DNA of 64,000 nt from Thermohalobaculum sp039513195 (lineage in GTDB: Bacteria; Pseudomonadota; Alphaproteobacteria; Rhodobacterales; Rhodobacteraceae): contig JBCCRM010000006.1 of assembly GCA_039513195.1 (NCBI GenBank), forward strand, positions 118,238-182,237. The letters are read 5' to 3'. The translations under genes were made by a program, and so were the position numbers. Under the pieces are notes generated by a model that searched no databases, was not told the DNA's origin, and saw nothing but the letters and a program-made list of their open reading frames with translations. Positions 17,454 to 26,694 of the stretch are shown here, piece after piece. How positions within the stretch are numbered: the stretch's first letter is position 1; the number at the start of each line of letters is the position of its first letter.

Positions 17454-17846
17454 TCAGGCGACCGCGCTCTCGACCTCGGTCACATCGATCCCCAGCCGCT
17501 CCAACCCCGCCTCGACATAGTCCGGCAGCATCGGCGAGCCGAGCAGATAGCGCGCCGTGCCCCGACCCTGTTGGTCGCGGGCCTCCTGCACCAGGGCCGG
17601 AAACTCCGACGCATCCTCGTCATCGCGGCCGAGCCAGAAGATCGCCACCAGCTCCGCGCGCTGGGTGTCGGTCAGATCCTCGATCCACGCGGTCAATTCC
17701 GCCTCGAGCGCGTCGCCCTCGCGCTCCACCAGCGGCCCGAGCGGGTTGTCCCCCTCGTCCTCGGGCGTGTCGGCCGGCACCCGCACATCGAATTCGCGGG
17801 CCCTTTGGATGATCCAGGCGACGGTCGTCAGGGACAGGCTGAGCAT
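17454..17846 (-). CDS. DUF3775-like domain protein
   Basis: A 130-residue acidic cytosolic protein. LSLTTVAWIIQRAREFDVRVP at the start, ELTAWIEDLTDTQRAELVAIFWLGR in the middle and ARYLLGSPMLPDYVEAGLERLG near the end match my memory of the DUF3775 pattern common in Rhodobacterales. Function is unknown. It is convergent with the STAND gene and divergent from the small protein at 17987. Base composition is typical of the core chromosome. Confidence 0.75.
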   Translation of the reverse strand: MLSLSLTTVAWIIQRAREFDVRVPADTPEDEGDNPLGPLVEREGDALEAELTAWIEDLTDTQRAELVAIFWLGRDDEDASEFPALVQEARDQQGRGTARYLLGSPMLPDYVEAGLERLGIDVTEVESAVA

Positions 17847-17986
17847 GGGTGCCTCATATGGTTTCCGCGATCCTGGAACAGGCGCCGCCCGGAAACCTTG
17901 ATCTGGCGCAAAGGACGGCGGCCAGCGACCGGAAATGTCGCAATCCAGCGGGACCGGAGCCGGGCCTGGCCGTAGCCCTGCTGCCC

Positions 17987-18265
17987 ATGGCGAAGCGTCC
18001 GCTGCACCCCCATGACCCGCGCAACCTGATCGCCGAGGCGTTCAGGATCGAGGGTATCGGGGCGGAGGATTGCCGCTCGATCTTTTTCGACTGGGCGCTG
18101 GGTCTGCCGGCGGAGACCGATGCGGCCGCGGCGGCGACGGCGCTGCTGGCGGAGTATCGCGACGCACCCGAGGATCATCCGATGCGGGCGTTGTTGCAGG
18201 CGGCCAGAGAGGGGGCTCTGACCACTGCCGGGCGGCGGCGGCGCCGCAACCAGCGCCGGGACTGA
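17987..18265 (+). CDS. Conserved small hypothetical protein
   Basis: A 92-residue protein starting MAKRPLHPHDPRNLIAEAFR, with EGIGAEDCRSIFFDWALGLP in the centre and a basic C-terminal tail (RRRRRNQRR). Similar short proteins with LHPxDPRNLIxEAFRIEGI are, from general knowledge, widespread in Rhodobacteraceae, but have no assigned function. The frame is open to 17849, but the upstream 46 codons are not conserved-looking, so the internal ATG is chosen. It is convergent with the following membrane-protein gene. Confidence 0.65.
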   Translation: MAKRPLHPHDPRNLIAEAFRIEGIGAEDCRSIFFDWALGLPAETDAAAAATALLAEYRDAPEDHPMRALLQAAREGALTTAGRRRRRNQRRD

Positions 18266-18281
18266 TCGCGCCAGCCGCGGC

Positions 18282-19628
18282 TCACCAAAAGGTCGCCACG
18301 GCAACGACCCAAAGCGACAACACCGCACCGCCGAGCACCGTGAAGAGGCCGTTCCAGCGCAGCCCGACATGCAGCGCGCTGACCTGTCCCATCGCCCCGA
18401 TCAGGAGGGTGGTGGCGGCATAGGGCGAGCTCGACGCGCCGAGCGCCCAGCCCGCCGTGATCGCCACGATCATATCGCTCGGCGTCAGTCCCATCGCCTC
18501 CGGCACGGGCAACAGCGGCACGAACAGCGAGACCGACAGGATGGGGTTCATGCCCATCTGCCCGGTCAGCGGCACCAGCCAGACGATAGCGATCAGGATC
18601 TGCCAGGCGGGCACCGTCGAGAAGTCGATCGCCGCCGCGCCGAGCAGGGGCGAGATCAACTGCGAGCCGAGGGTCCCGATGAACCCCGCCATCATCAACA
18701 ACAGCAGTTCGCCACGGTAGCCGGGCAGATCCTCGGCGACATAGCGCCCGCTGTGGTGTAACGCGCCCAGCAGCGGCGCCTGTCCGCTCTGCTGCAGTAC
18801 CAGCCAGGCGAAGGCGAGCGCCGGCACCACGACCATCACCACACCCACGGTGCGCACGCCCGTCGCGCCTTGGATACCGCCGATGCTGAGCACCAGGATC
18901 GCCAACAGTGCCAGCAGCGGCCAGAGACTCAGCCAGCTGCCCGTGGCCTCAGCCCGCGGCGGCGGCGGGGCCGAGAGCCGCGGCTTGAAAATCGTGTCGA
19001 GCACCCAGCCGAGGGCCGCGAGCAAGAGCCCGCTGATCAGGCAGGGCCAGACCGCATCGGCCCAACGTGCCCCCTGAACCAGCGATGTCGAGATCGCCAG
19101 AGCGAAGGCCAACGGCGACCAAGTGAGGGTCGAGACAAAGCCCCGCTGCACCGCCAACAGCATCCGCCGCATTCGGTGGCCGCGGATCTCCGCATTCGGC
19201 TCTCGCCGCGCATTGGCCTCCGCCAAGCTGCCGAGGAGCACCAGCGACCCGTAGTTCAACAGCACTCCGAAGAGATGTCCGCCAAGGGTCAGGGCGCCGT
19301 AGCGCCGGCCCGGTGGTTGACGGGCGAGGAAGCTGCCGCATGCCTCGATCGCGGGCGAGGTCGAGGACGCATGCCTCAGGGTCGCCATCGCCGTTAAAAA
19401 GGCCGTGATGAAGGCGGCGCTGCCCAGGGCGTCGTCGATCAGACGCAGGCTGTCCTCCCGGCTCAGGATCGCCATGACCATCAGAACCGTACCGATCAGC
19501 ACGAAGATCAGCCGTCCCCACCCGGCGCCGATCGACAGGACCGCCAGGAGCAGGATCACCAAGACATCCTTTGGCGCCGAGGGCAGAACCGGCCCCAGCC
19601 ACTCGTCGATGGCAACCAGCACCGTCAC
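18282..19628 (-). CDS. Polytopic inner-membrane protein, transporter-like
   Basis: A protein of at least 448 residues with about 10-11 hydrophobic helices, including DVLVILLLAVLSIGAGWGRL, AFITAFLTAMATL, and GYRGELLLLMMAGFIGTLGSQL. QMGMNPILSVSLFVPLLP and GASSSPYAATTLLIGAMG resemble the re-entrant loops of the ArsB/citrate-transporter superfamily. Function is unknown. The only standard start is GTG at 19628 with no ribosome site. Coding-like sequence continues upstream in the same frame (through NDATKLWIGGLSVAV, a likely first helix) to about 19700 without any ATG, GTG or TTG, so the real N-terminus may use a non-standard codon or the 5' end may be mutated. Confidence 0.65.
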   Translation of the reverse strand: MTVLVAIDEWLGPVLPSAPKDVLVILLLAVLSIGAGWGRLIFVLIGTVLMVMAILSREDSLRLIDDALGSAAFITAFLTAMATLRHASSTSPAIEACGSFLARQPPGRRYGALTLGGHLFGVLLNYGSLVLLGSLAEANARREPNAEIRGHRMRRMLLAVQRGFVSTLTWSPLAFALAISTSLVQGARWADAVWPCLISGLLLAALGWVLDTIFKPRLSAPPPPRAEATGSWLSLWPLLALLAILVLSIGGIQGATGVRTVGVVMVVVPALAFAWLVLQQSGQAPLLGALHHSGRYVAEDLPGYRGELLLLMMAGFIGTLGSQLISPLLGAAAIDFSTVPAWQILIAIVWLVPLTGQMGMNPILSVSLFVPLLPVPEAMGLTPSDMIVAITAGWALGASSSPYAATTLLIGAMGQVSALHVGLRWNGLFTVLGGAVLSLWVVAVATFW

Positions 19629-20103
19629 TGCGACCGAGAGGCCGCCGATCCACAGTTTTGTGGCATCGTTGGTCAGAAGGATGAGACTGTCCCCCGAGAT
19701 CGCGACGCCCGTCTTTGGCAGAGGCCGCGGCGGTTCTAAGCCTCGGCGATGGCCCGCCTCGATGCAAGCGAGACGGCCTTCAAACTCTTCGAGCCGTGGC
19801 GAAATGCCTGGACCCGGTCAGGGCGGGATGCCGCGCGGCCGGGACCCCAAGCCGAGGGGCAATGAGACGCCGTCCGATCCCGTGCGGCCGGCGAGGCGGT
19901 CTCTGGGCCTGGAATTGGGCGGCCGCTCGTGCGTCGGTTCGACGCCTGTGCCTATGCGCGTTCGGGACGCTCCTGCGGGACTTTTGCGACTGGGGAACTC
20001 CCCTAAAACTTGTTTTACCTGAACATCGGTGTCGTGGCGTCCGGGCATGCTGCGGCGCACAGTTTTGGCCGCCCGGTCTGAAGCGGCCAAAACAGGTGCA
20101 GGA
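19629..20103. other. Intergenic region, partly possible N-terminal extension of the membrane protein
   Basis: The first 70-190 bases may encode the true start of the preceding membrane protein (same frame, open to the stop at 19818-19820). The rest holds no recognised feature and probably contains the promoter for that gene and a terminator for the large RTX gene. Confidence 0.35.
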
Positions 20104-23100
20104 TCAGGCGAAGACGAAATCGTCGGCCGAGATTTCGTCTTCCGTCGTGTTTACCAGGACCACGATGCCGCCATCGCCGTCGCGGAGCTGAAGGTTCGTG
20201 CCGCTCTGCCGCAACTCCAGATCGGCGAGGCTCGTCACGCCACTATGCTGGGAGTAATCGACCGCGTCTGCGGCACTGTAGTCGACCAGAAAGTCGACCG
20301 AGCGCCCTTGGGAGATCACAAAGCGGTCGCTTTCCTCGCCGCCATAGAGGCGGTCGCGACCGAGCCCGCCGGAGAGCACATCCGCGCCGCCTTCGCCGAT
20401 CACCTTGTCGTCGCCTGCGCCGCCCACCAGGCTGTCGCCATCGGCCCCGCCGCGGAGCAGATCGTCGCCGCTGCCGCCGCGAAGCAGGTCGGAACCCGCC
20501 TCGCCGGCGAGGGTGTCGTCGCCCGCGAAGCCGAGAAGGGTGTCGTCGCCTGCGCCGCCGCGCAGGAGATCGTCGCCGGCCCCGCCGTCGAGCCAGTCAT
20601 TGCCGGTACCGCCGCCGAGGACGTCATTCCCCTCGCCGCCGAGCATGACATCGTTGCCGAAGCTGCCCAGCAAGCGGTCTTGTCCGGTGCCGCCGTCGAG
20701 CGTGTCGTTGCCGAACAGACCGCGCAGCATGTCGTCGCCGACGCCGCCGATGACATGGTCGTGCCCGGCGCGCCCGACGAGATGGTCGTTGTCGGCACTG
20801 CCCTCCAGCGTGTCGTTGCCGCGGGTGCCCATCACCGGCTCACCGGCTTGGTCCGGGGGTGGTGGCATCACCGGTTCCGGCCCGGGTTGCGGCTCCGGCT
20901 GAGGCTCGGGTTCCGGTTGTGGTTCGGGCTGCGGTTCAGGCTCCGGGCCGGGCAAAGGCTCCGGGCCGGGCAAAGGCTCTGGTTCCGGCTCCGGCTGTGG
21001 TTCCGGTTGCGGCTCCGGTTCCGGCTCGGGCTGCGGTTCAGTTTCCTGCTGCGGCGCTTCGAGCACCGCGTGAACGTCGCCCTTGGTCTGGTTCGCCACC
21101 ACCGCAAAGGTCGCGGAGTTCAGATTGCCGCTGCCGCCCACGCTCTGACCCTGCGACGGCACGAAGTCCGTGTCGCCGGACTCCCGGATGAAGCGGACGC
21201 TGTAGCCGGTGCCGACGGGGACCTCCTCGAAGCTATACCAGCCCGAGCCGAGGGTCGTGGTCGCGGCAACCAAGGCGCCGCCCTTGCGGAGTTCGACCCG
21301 GTGGTTCGAGACGCCGGGATCGGTGGCCGCACCATCGCGCACCCCGTCGCTATCGCCATCGATGTAATAGCGGCCGGAGACCGTGCCCGTTTCCGGCGCG
21401 GGCGGCGGGGCATTGTCCTGCACCACGCTGAAGGAGACCGTCGCTTCGCCGAGGGTAGCACCGTTCCCGCCCGACCCTGATTTGGCAACAGCGCGGAGCG
21501 TATAGTCCCCGGGTGTGAGGTTACCCGGATCGAAGTTTCCGCCGGTGTCGCCGAACAGCGCGAAGGGCGCAGCACTCTCGGTCTGCACGACCTGGCCGTC
21601 GATGTAGAAGACCACGCTGCCGACGCCGTTTCCGTCGGGATCCGCCGCGATGCTGAAGCCGTTGGGGAAGTCGGCTAGGCTGATCTGATCGTTCCCTTCC
21701 AGCGCGTCGACAACTTGGTTGTTGCCGGCATTGATCAGCGAGAAGTCGATCCCGACGGGGCTGTTTCCGCCGCTACCGCCGCCACCGCTACCGCCGCCGG
21801 TGCCACCACCACCGCCGCCAGTGCCACCACCGCCGCCATTGCCGGAGCCGATGGGCGATTCCTCGGCGTTGGCGTCTTGGAGGATGTTGTTGCCCCTGTT
21901 GAGGGTGATCTTGTCGAGGACGTAGCCGTCCGACCGACCGGAAACCTCCAGCCGGTAGACCACGCCTTCTTGCAGATCGAACCTGGCAGCAGAATGGTTG
22001 TGGTTGACGTCGAAGGTCTTACCCCAGCGGAATTCCCGGTCCGCCTGGCCGAGGCCTGTGTAGAGCTTGGTCGGTCCGCGCACCTCATTGCCGGATTCGA
22101 CCTCGACCAGCGCGAAATAGGCATCGTTGCCGGTGTCGCCGCGCAAACCCTTTGTCGGATCGCCATCCTCATAGCGATCGCTGTTGTTCATCGTCGAATA
22201 GATGCGCGCCGCGTGGGTCCCCAAGGAATAGGTGCCGGTCTGGTCGACGGTGAATTCGTAGGTCAGCGTCTGACCCTGCGGGACCCTGCCATAGCTGCTG
22301 CTCGGCGCGTCCCAAAGCAGGCCAGTCTGCCCATCGAAGGAGACCTCGCTCCAATGGCCGACGATCTCCTTGGCCGACTCCGCCTCCATGACGACAGTGC
22401 CGTTTTGGCCAATGAACACACCTGCCGTGTTTGCCGGCGGAGGCTGCTGCGATGCGCCCGGGTCGACCGAGGGCGGTTTGTCCGGCAGATCTGAGTTGCG
22501 CACAAACAAGACCCAATCCTTCCCAACACTGTTCGGCGGATTGCCGAATTCGCGGACCGCGCCGCCATTGACCGTGCCTGCGCTAACCAAAGGGCCGCCA
22601 TTGCGGGGGTCGTACCAAAAGACATCGAAGGTCTCGCCGCCCTGTCCGCGGAGGTCGAGCGCCACGTCATCCGCCTGGCCGTAGTCGAGATAGACGAGGT
22701 AATACTCGCCCCGCTTCGACATGACGTAATCGCCGGAATTCGTGGTGATGTCGTCGTCGTCGGTCATCTCCCAGAACGGCACATAGGTGTTCCAGAAGTC
22801 GAGCGCGGCCTCGGTCCACCCCCAAAGCGAGGTGAAGCCGGTGAAATCGTCCATGTTCTGATCGAAGGAATGGCCGCCGAAGCCGTTGCCCTTCAGATAC
22901 CAGTTCACGCCGGTACCGCCAGCGGTCAGATGGCCCCACATCCCCTTGCGCAGCGCCTTTTCGTTGGTGCTGTCCGCGTCGTTGGAGCCGAAATCGATCA
23001 CCGCGTTGTTGCCGGCGTGCTCGTCCCAGGCCAGCACCCATGGGTCATTCGCGGCGGCTGATTTGTCCCGATATTCCAGGGTCTGCGCGCGAATGCTGCC

Positions 23101-24303
23101 CGGCCCGGTCTGGAAGGACGGGCCGTCGAAATCGTCATGGCCGACCAGTGGGTTGTAGACCTGGTCGATCTGGTTCGGAAAACTGTGGATCACCGTCAGA
23201 TGGTCGTAAGGATCCACCGCCTTTACGAAGGACGCCATGTCCTTGCGTTCCTGGTCGGTGTTAGTGTTTTCCTCGCCAAGGTTCCACTGAATGCCGTTGT
23301 TGTGGCCGAACCGCGCGATCATCTCGCGCATATAGACCATCCGCTCAACACTCAGGCTGGTGCCGGAGGCGTTAGTGCCGCCATTCAAAAGCTGATCGTT
23401 CTCAGTCTCTTGGAAGAGAACATTCTTGTAGATCCCCTTGTCGTCCATATGGTCGAAGAGGATTTCCCACTGCGAGAGCTTGGAGACGTCGTAGACCGAA
23501 AAGGCCGAGGCGGCGAGGCCATTGGTATCGTTGGCGGCATCCTGGATCGAGGACTTGTTCTTCTCGACATCGTAGATTTGGGGATCGACCCAGGGGCCCA
23601 CATCCTGCCCGTCGCCGCCGATGGTGTTGGTCAGCAGGTAGATCGTGTTCTGACCCTGCTCTTCCAGATAATTGATCGCGCCGACAATCGCTTTGCCGTC
23701 GCCATTGCTCCAGGTCGGATCGCCCGCGTTGAAATCGCTGCGGTGGCTGGAATAGTCGTGCCGCCCGTCGCCGGTGTTGTCGAAGGCCTGGGTGGCCAGC
23801 AGGTTCTCCGGCACACCGGGCCCGCCGCGGATGAAGTAGTCGCCATCGCCCTGGTGCTGGAGGTAGTGGGTACCCTCGTCCTGCAGGATCATACCCTTGG
23901 CGCGGAAATCGTCGCCGGTCTTGTCGGTGGCGGCGACGGATAGGGTGCCCATATCGCCATTGATCGAATTGACCGGCTGGCCGGCATTGGGGTTCGTGCT
24001 GGCGGCGATATCATTGCCGGTGCGGAACGAGGCTTCGTAAGACCATTCCCCCTCTTTCGGGGGGTTGAAATTGACCCGCCAGATCTTGCCGGAGGTGGCG
24101 CCGCTCTCCGCCGCATCGCCATCAGCCGCGAAAAAGCCCGGGACGGTGTAGGTCTCGCCGGTGCCCGCATGCGTGAAGGTCACATCGAGGCGGTAGTCCC
24201 GGAATGTACTGGGGTTCTCTTGGAAGGTTTGGTCCGCCTCGAAATCGAGGGTGATCTTATGCCATTGCTTCAATTCGCCCTGGACAGATGCCGCGCCCTG
24301 CAT
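20104..24303 (-). CDS. Large RTX-exported glycoside-hydrolase-like protein with DUF5060
   Basis: A 1399-residue multidomain extracellular protein. Residues about 10-120 are DUF5060 (NPSTFRDYRLDVTFTHAG, VPGFFAADGDA, FNPPKEGEWSYEASF). A TIM-barrel-like hydrolase region follows (about 130-500), with acid candidates in GIQWNLGEENTNT (near 343) and WVLAWDEHAG (near 425). Then come a small beta domain, a CBM6-like domain (MEAESAKEIVGHW...YVLDKITLNRG), a Gly-rich linker, an Ig-like domain, a SdrD-B-like domain (YYIDGDSDGVRDG), a long Pro/Glu/Gln linker, about 20 RTX repeats, and a C-terminal secretion signal ending DDFVFA. It lacks a Sec signal. The start is ATG 24303 with GGGAG upstream. It probably degrades a plant or algal polysaccharide; the glycosidic bond is unknown. 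Confidence 0.85.
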   Translation of the reverse strand: MQGAASVQGELKQWHKITLDFEADQTFQENPSTFRDYRLDVTFTHAGTGETYTVPGFFAADGDAAESGATSGKIWRVNFNPPKEGEWSYEASFRTGNDIAASTNPNAGQPVNSINGDMGTLSVAATDKTGDDFRAKGMILQDEGTHYLQHQGDGDYFIRGGPGVPENLLATQAFDNTGDGRHDYSSHRSDFNAGDPTWSNGDGKAIVGAINYLEEQGQNTIYLLTNTIGGDGQDVGPWVDPQIYDVEKNKSSIQDAANDTNGLAASAFSVYDVSKLSQWEILFDHMDDKGIYKNVLFQETENDQLLNGGTNASGTSLSVERMVYMREMIARFGHNNGIQWNLGEENTNTDQERKDMASFVKAVDPYDHLTVIHSFPNQIDQVYNPLVGHDDFDGPSFQTGPGSIRAQTLEYRDKSAAANDPWVLAWDEHAGNNAVIDFGSNDADSTNEKALRKGMWGHLTAGGTGVNWYLKGNGFGGHSFDQNMDDFTGFTSLWGWTEAALDFWNTYVPFWEMTDDDDITTNSGDYVMSKRGEYYLVYLDYGQADDVALDLRGQGGETFDVFWYDPRNGGPLVSAGTVNGGAVREFGNPPNSVGKDWVLFVRNSDLPDKPPSVDPGASQQPPPANTAGVFIGQNGTVVMEAESAKEIVGHWSEVSFDGQTGLLWDAPSSSYGRVPQGQTLTYEFTVDQTGTYSLGTHAARIYSTMNNSDRYEDGDPTKGLRGDTGNDAYFALVEVESGNEVRGPTKLYTGLGQADREFRWGKTFDVNHNHSAARFDLQEGVVYRLEVSGRSDGYVLDKITLNRGNNILQDANAEESPIGSGNGGGGGTGGGGGGTGGGSGGGGSGGNSPVGIDFSLINAGNNQVVDALEGNDQISLADFPNGFSIAADPDGNGVGSVVFYIDGQVVQTESAAPFALFGDTGGNFDPGNLTPGDYTLRAVAKSGSGGNGATLGEATVSFSVVQDNAPPPAPETGTVSGRYYIDGDSDGVRDGAATDPGVSNHRVELRKGGALVAATTTLGSGWYSFEEVPVGTGYSVRFIRESGDTDFVPSQGQSVGGSGNLNSATFAVVANQTKGDVHAVLEAPQQETEPQPEPEPEPQPEPQPEPEPEPLPGPEPLPGPEPEPQPEPQPEPEPQPEPQPGPEPVMPPPPDQAGEPVMGTRGNDTLEGSADNDHLVGRAGHDHVIGGVGDDMLRGLFGNDTLDGGTGQDRLLGSFGNDVMLGGEGNDVLGGGTGNDWLDGGAGDDLLRGGAGDDTLLGFAGDDTLAGEAGSDLLRGGSGDDLLRGGADGDSLVGGAGDDKVIGEGGADVLSGGLGRDRLYGGEESDRFVISQGRSVDFLVDYSAADAVDYSQHSGVTSLADLELRQSGTNLQLRDGDGGIVVLVNTTEDEISADDFVFA
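20320..20834 (-). repeat. RTX nonapeptide repeat array
   Basis: Coding repeats of the GGxGxDxLxG type (e.g. GGTGNDWLDG, GGAGDDLLRG) make up about 170 residues near the C-terminus of the large hydrolase. They give a matching repetitive frame on the opposite strand which is not a gene. Confidence 0.9.
20846..21062 (-). repeat. Pro/Glu/Gln low-complexity linker repeat
   Basis: Tandem PEPEPQPEPQ-type units (about 70 residues), including a duplicated LPGPEP segment, separate the adhesion-like domains from the RTX array. The DNA is short-period repetitive and likely to vary in length between strains. Confidence 0.9.
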
Positions 24304-24710
24304 CGCACTCTCCCACTCCGCGTGGTCGCGCGATGCCAATGTGGCGCTCGAGTAAGATTTCGAGCAAAACCGGGGCAAAACGCGGCCGTCATCGTTAACG
24401 ACGCAAATACCGGCCCCAATGGGGGCGGATAGATGTCTGGATTAAGGCAATCATGGCGGTGGGCGATGTCGGGTCTGCGACCTCTGCGCCCACACAACAG
24501 GTCGATGCCGCCCGGCACATCGTTAGCGCAGATCAGGTCTGGTACCTACAACCAAGAGCAGAGTAGCGCACTGCTATCTCGCGCAGTATCGGGCGATCCC
24601 CGAGAGAGGCCGAATCGAGGTCTATCCGGCGGGAATCACCCGATTCCCAAGTATCGGCGAGGTTTCATTCGCCTTTGAAACCAAACACTGCGGTGGTAGG
24701 TGGGACGCGG
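24304..24710. other. Intergenic region, nothing specific recognised
   Basis: About 400 bases between the end of the amine oxidase gene and the start of the large hydrolase gene, both on the minus strand. It should contain the hydrolase promoter and the terminator of the amine operon. I see no gene; the frames are short and lack coding features. Confidence 0.4.
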
Positions 24711-26633
24711 CTAGCCCGCACCCTCCGCCGCATGGCAGCTCGCCGAGTTTCGGTCCCAAGGCAGGTCGCCCATGTTGAAGTCGTCGAAGAACCCGACCGG
24801 CATCAGCTTGAACCCGCAGGAGATGCAGGGCTGCACGGGAAAATCCTCTGGCCGCGGCATGTGGTGGAGGCCGAAGACATGCCAGGCGACGAGGTCGGCG
24901 TCGACCAGATCGCGATCCGCCGCGGCATAGGCCGGGAACCCGTCGGACCCGTCGGAGGCATTCACGAACTCGCCTGCCGGATACCGCTGCGCCGGGTCGA
25001 AGGCGGTGACCCAGAGATCCCGATACGTATAGCCGGCCCGCTTCCCCGATGGCCCATCTGGCGAGAGGAAGGGTGTCACGGTCGAGGTTGGAATCAGCTT
25101 ATAGGCCGTCGGTGCGCCCATCCGGTTCTTTCCGTCGGCGCTGCGGAACTTCCAATAACGGTGTGTGGAAAGATCCGCCTTGCGGCCAGCTTGGGCCTCT
25201 GACGTTAGGACCGTCTCATGCTGGCGATACCCATTGCCATAGGGGTTCTCGGGCCCAGGCGGGTCGGCACGGGTGTCGCATTCCACTGCGGTGTTTGCAT
25301 CGCCATCCACTGCCATGTCGAGCCGCGCGCAGAAAGTGTGCTGATGGATTTGGCCAAGCACCCCGGGCGCCACCTCTGTGCCATATGGCCCCGGCTGACC
25401 GGGCATGCAGGCGGTGGTGTTGATCACGCCGGTCGCCTTCATCTCGAACTCGATCATCCCATCCAGATGCAAGTACCAGTAATAGCCGTATTCATAGTTT
25501 CCGACCGTCGCGATGTTGGAGATCACCATCCGCCGGGCGCGCCGCGTCTCCGTCCGTTCCAGCCGGAAGTCGAAGTGCTTCCAGAGGATGCCCATATCTT
25601 CCTCGTGGAGGCAGATGGCGTTCTTGATCACTTCGACCTCGCCGTCGCGGCCGTTGAGGGTGGCGTCCAGGTATTTGATCGCGCCGAGGCAGTCGCAGCC
25701 TAGCTCCAGCGAGTTCATTACCCGCCCGACGCCGTATTCGCCGATATCGAACACGTTCTTGCGGGGATGCGCACCCTCGGGCGAGCCGTAGGGCACCATC
25801 ATCTCGGCGATAGAGGCGCGGTAAAGGACCGGCCGCCCTTTGACCTTGATGTCATGCAGCGTCAGCCCCTCTCGCGCGTTAAAGCCGATCATCAGCTCCC
25901 AATCGGCCCAGGTCAGACGGTTGCCCTCCAGCTTGAAGCTGACGCCGTCCGGCTGCACGACATTGATGGGGCGCAGATCGGTGCGGGTGATGGTCTGAAA
26001 GGTGCGATCGTAATTCGCCTCTCCCTTCGGGATTGGGATATCGCCCTTATCGACCACCGACAGTACCTCGCCGGTGTCGATATCGACCGTGGCGTTCAGC
26101 CCGTCGATGGGATGAGCGTATTGATGGTCGAGTTCGCTGTTCCGCACCCAGCAGAAGACGTGGCTGATGCGGCGGCCCTTCTCCTCCACCACGCCGAAAT
26201 TGCCGGCTGACCAGGGGTCGACGGTGACGAGCGAGAGGTCCTCGATCCCTCGACGCGTGCAGGCGGCGGCGAAGCGGGGGTCGGCCTTGACCGCGTTCTC
26301 GATCTCCATGAACTCGACCGGTGCGATCATCGGCACGGCATCAGGCAGGAAGGTTGTTGCGATCACCGTGCCCTCGGTCAGCGAGATTTCACTCCGGACC
26401 ACCCCAGATCTGCCCTTGAAATAGGCGTTCACCCAGGCGCGGCGCTCGACCGTGTCGCCGGGGCGGTAGCCGCGGACCACCGATTTCGCGGGTTCCGCCA
26501 GCTCGATGGTTTCAAAGCAAGCCGCCGCCCCGTTCTCGATGCCCGCGCGGATGATTTCGACACTGCGCGAGATCTCCTCGGCGGTCAGGGGGGAAAGCGG
26601 GTGCAAGCCCTGCATGGGGGTCATGCCGTCCAT
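24711..26633 (-). CDS. Copper-containing primary amine oxidase
   Basis: A 640-residue quinoprotein converting RCH2NH2, water and O2 to aldehyde, ammonia and hydrogen peroxide. The TPQ precursor tyrosine is Y380 in TVGNYEYGYYWYLHLDG (NYE/D consensus). Copper ligands are the HQH pair in GQIHQHTFCARLD and the histidine in FGLHHMPRPEDFP. No Sec or Tat signal is visible, so it may be cytosolic, as in Arthrobacter-type enzymes. Known members act on tyramine, phenethylamine, histamine or aliphatic amines. It is the last gene of the minus-strand group with the Pot-type transporter, implying oxidation of the imported amine. Confidence 0.93.
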   Translation of the reverse strand: MDGMTPMQGLHPLSPLTAEEISRSVEIIRAGIENGAAACFETIELAEPAKSVVRGYRPGDTVERRAWVNAYFKGRSGVVRSEISLTEGTVIATTFLPDAVPMIAPVEFMEIENAVKADPRFAAACTRRGIEDLSLVTVDPWSAGNFGVVEEKGRRISHVFCWVRNSELDHQYAHPIDGLNATVDIDTGEVLSVVDKGDIPIPKGEANYDRTFQTITRTDLRPINVVQPDGVSFKLEGNRLTWADWELMIGFNAREGLTLHDIKVKGRPVLYRASIAEMMVPYGSPEGAHPRKNVFDIGEYGVGRVMNSLELGCDCLGAIKYLDATLNGRDGEVEVIKNAICLHEEDMGILWKHFDFRLERTETRRARRMVISNIATVGNYEYGYYWYLHLDGMIEFEMKATGVINTTACMPGQPGPYGTEVAPGVLGQIHQHTFCARLDMAVDGDANTAVECDTRADPPGPENPYGNGYRQHETVLTSEAQAGRKADLSTHRYWKFRSADGKNRMGAPTAYKLIPTSTVTPFLSPDGPSGKRAGYTYRDLWVTAFDPAQRYPAGEFVNASDGSDGFPAYAAADRDLVDADLVAWHVFGLHHMPRPEDFPVQPCISCGFKLMPVGFFDDFNMGDLPWDRNSASCHAAEGAG

Positions 26634-26694
26634 GGATCGTCTCCATTCTGGGTGGGAACGGGCCCGCCGGACCGGCGGCCGGCGGGCGGCGGCG

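Noticed and set aside
20846..21062. Regular short-period repeats considered as a CRISPR-like array
   Set aside because: Period is that of Pro-Glu codons inside an open reading frame, with no spacers or unique sequence between units.
20029..21480. 483-codon plus-strand frame with Val/Ala repeats and Leu/Arg repeats
   Set aside because: Mirror of the RTX array and Pro/Glu linker of the large hydrolase on the minus strand.
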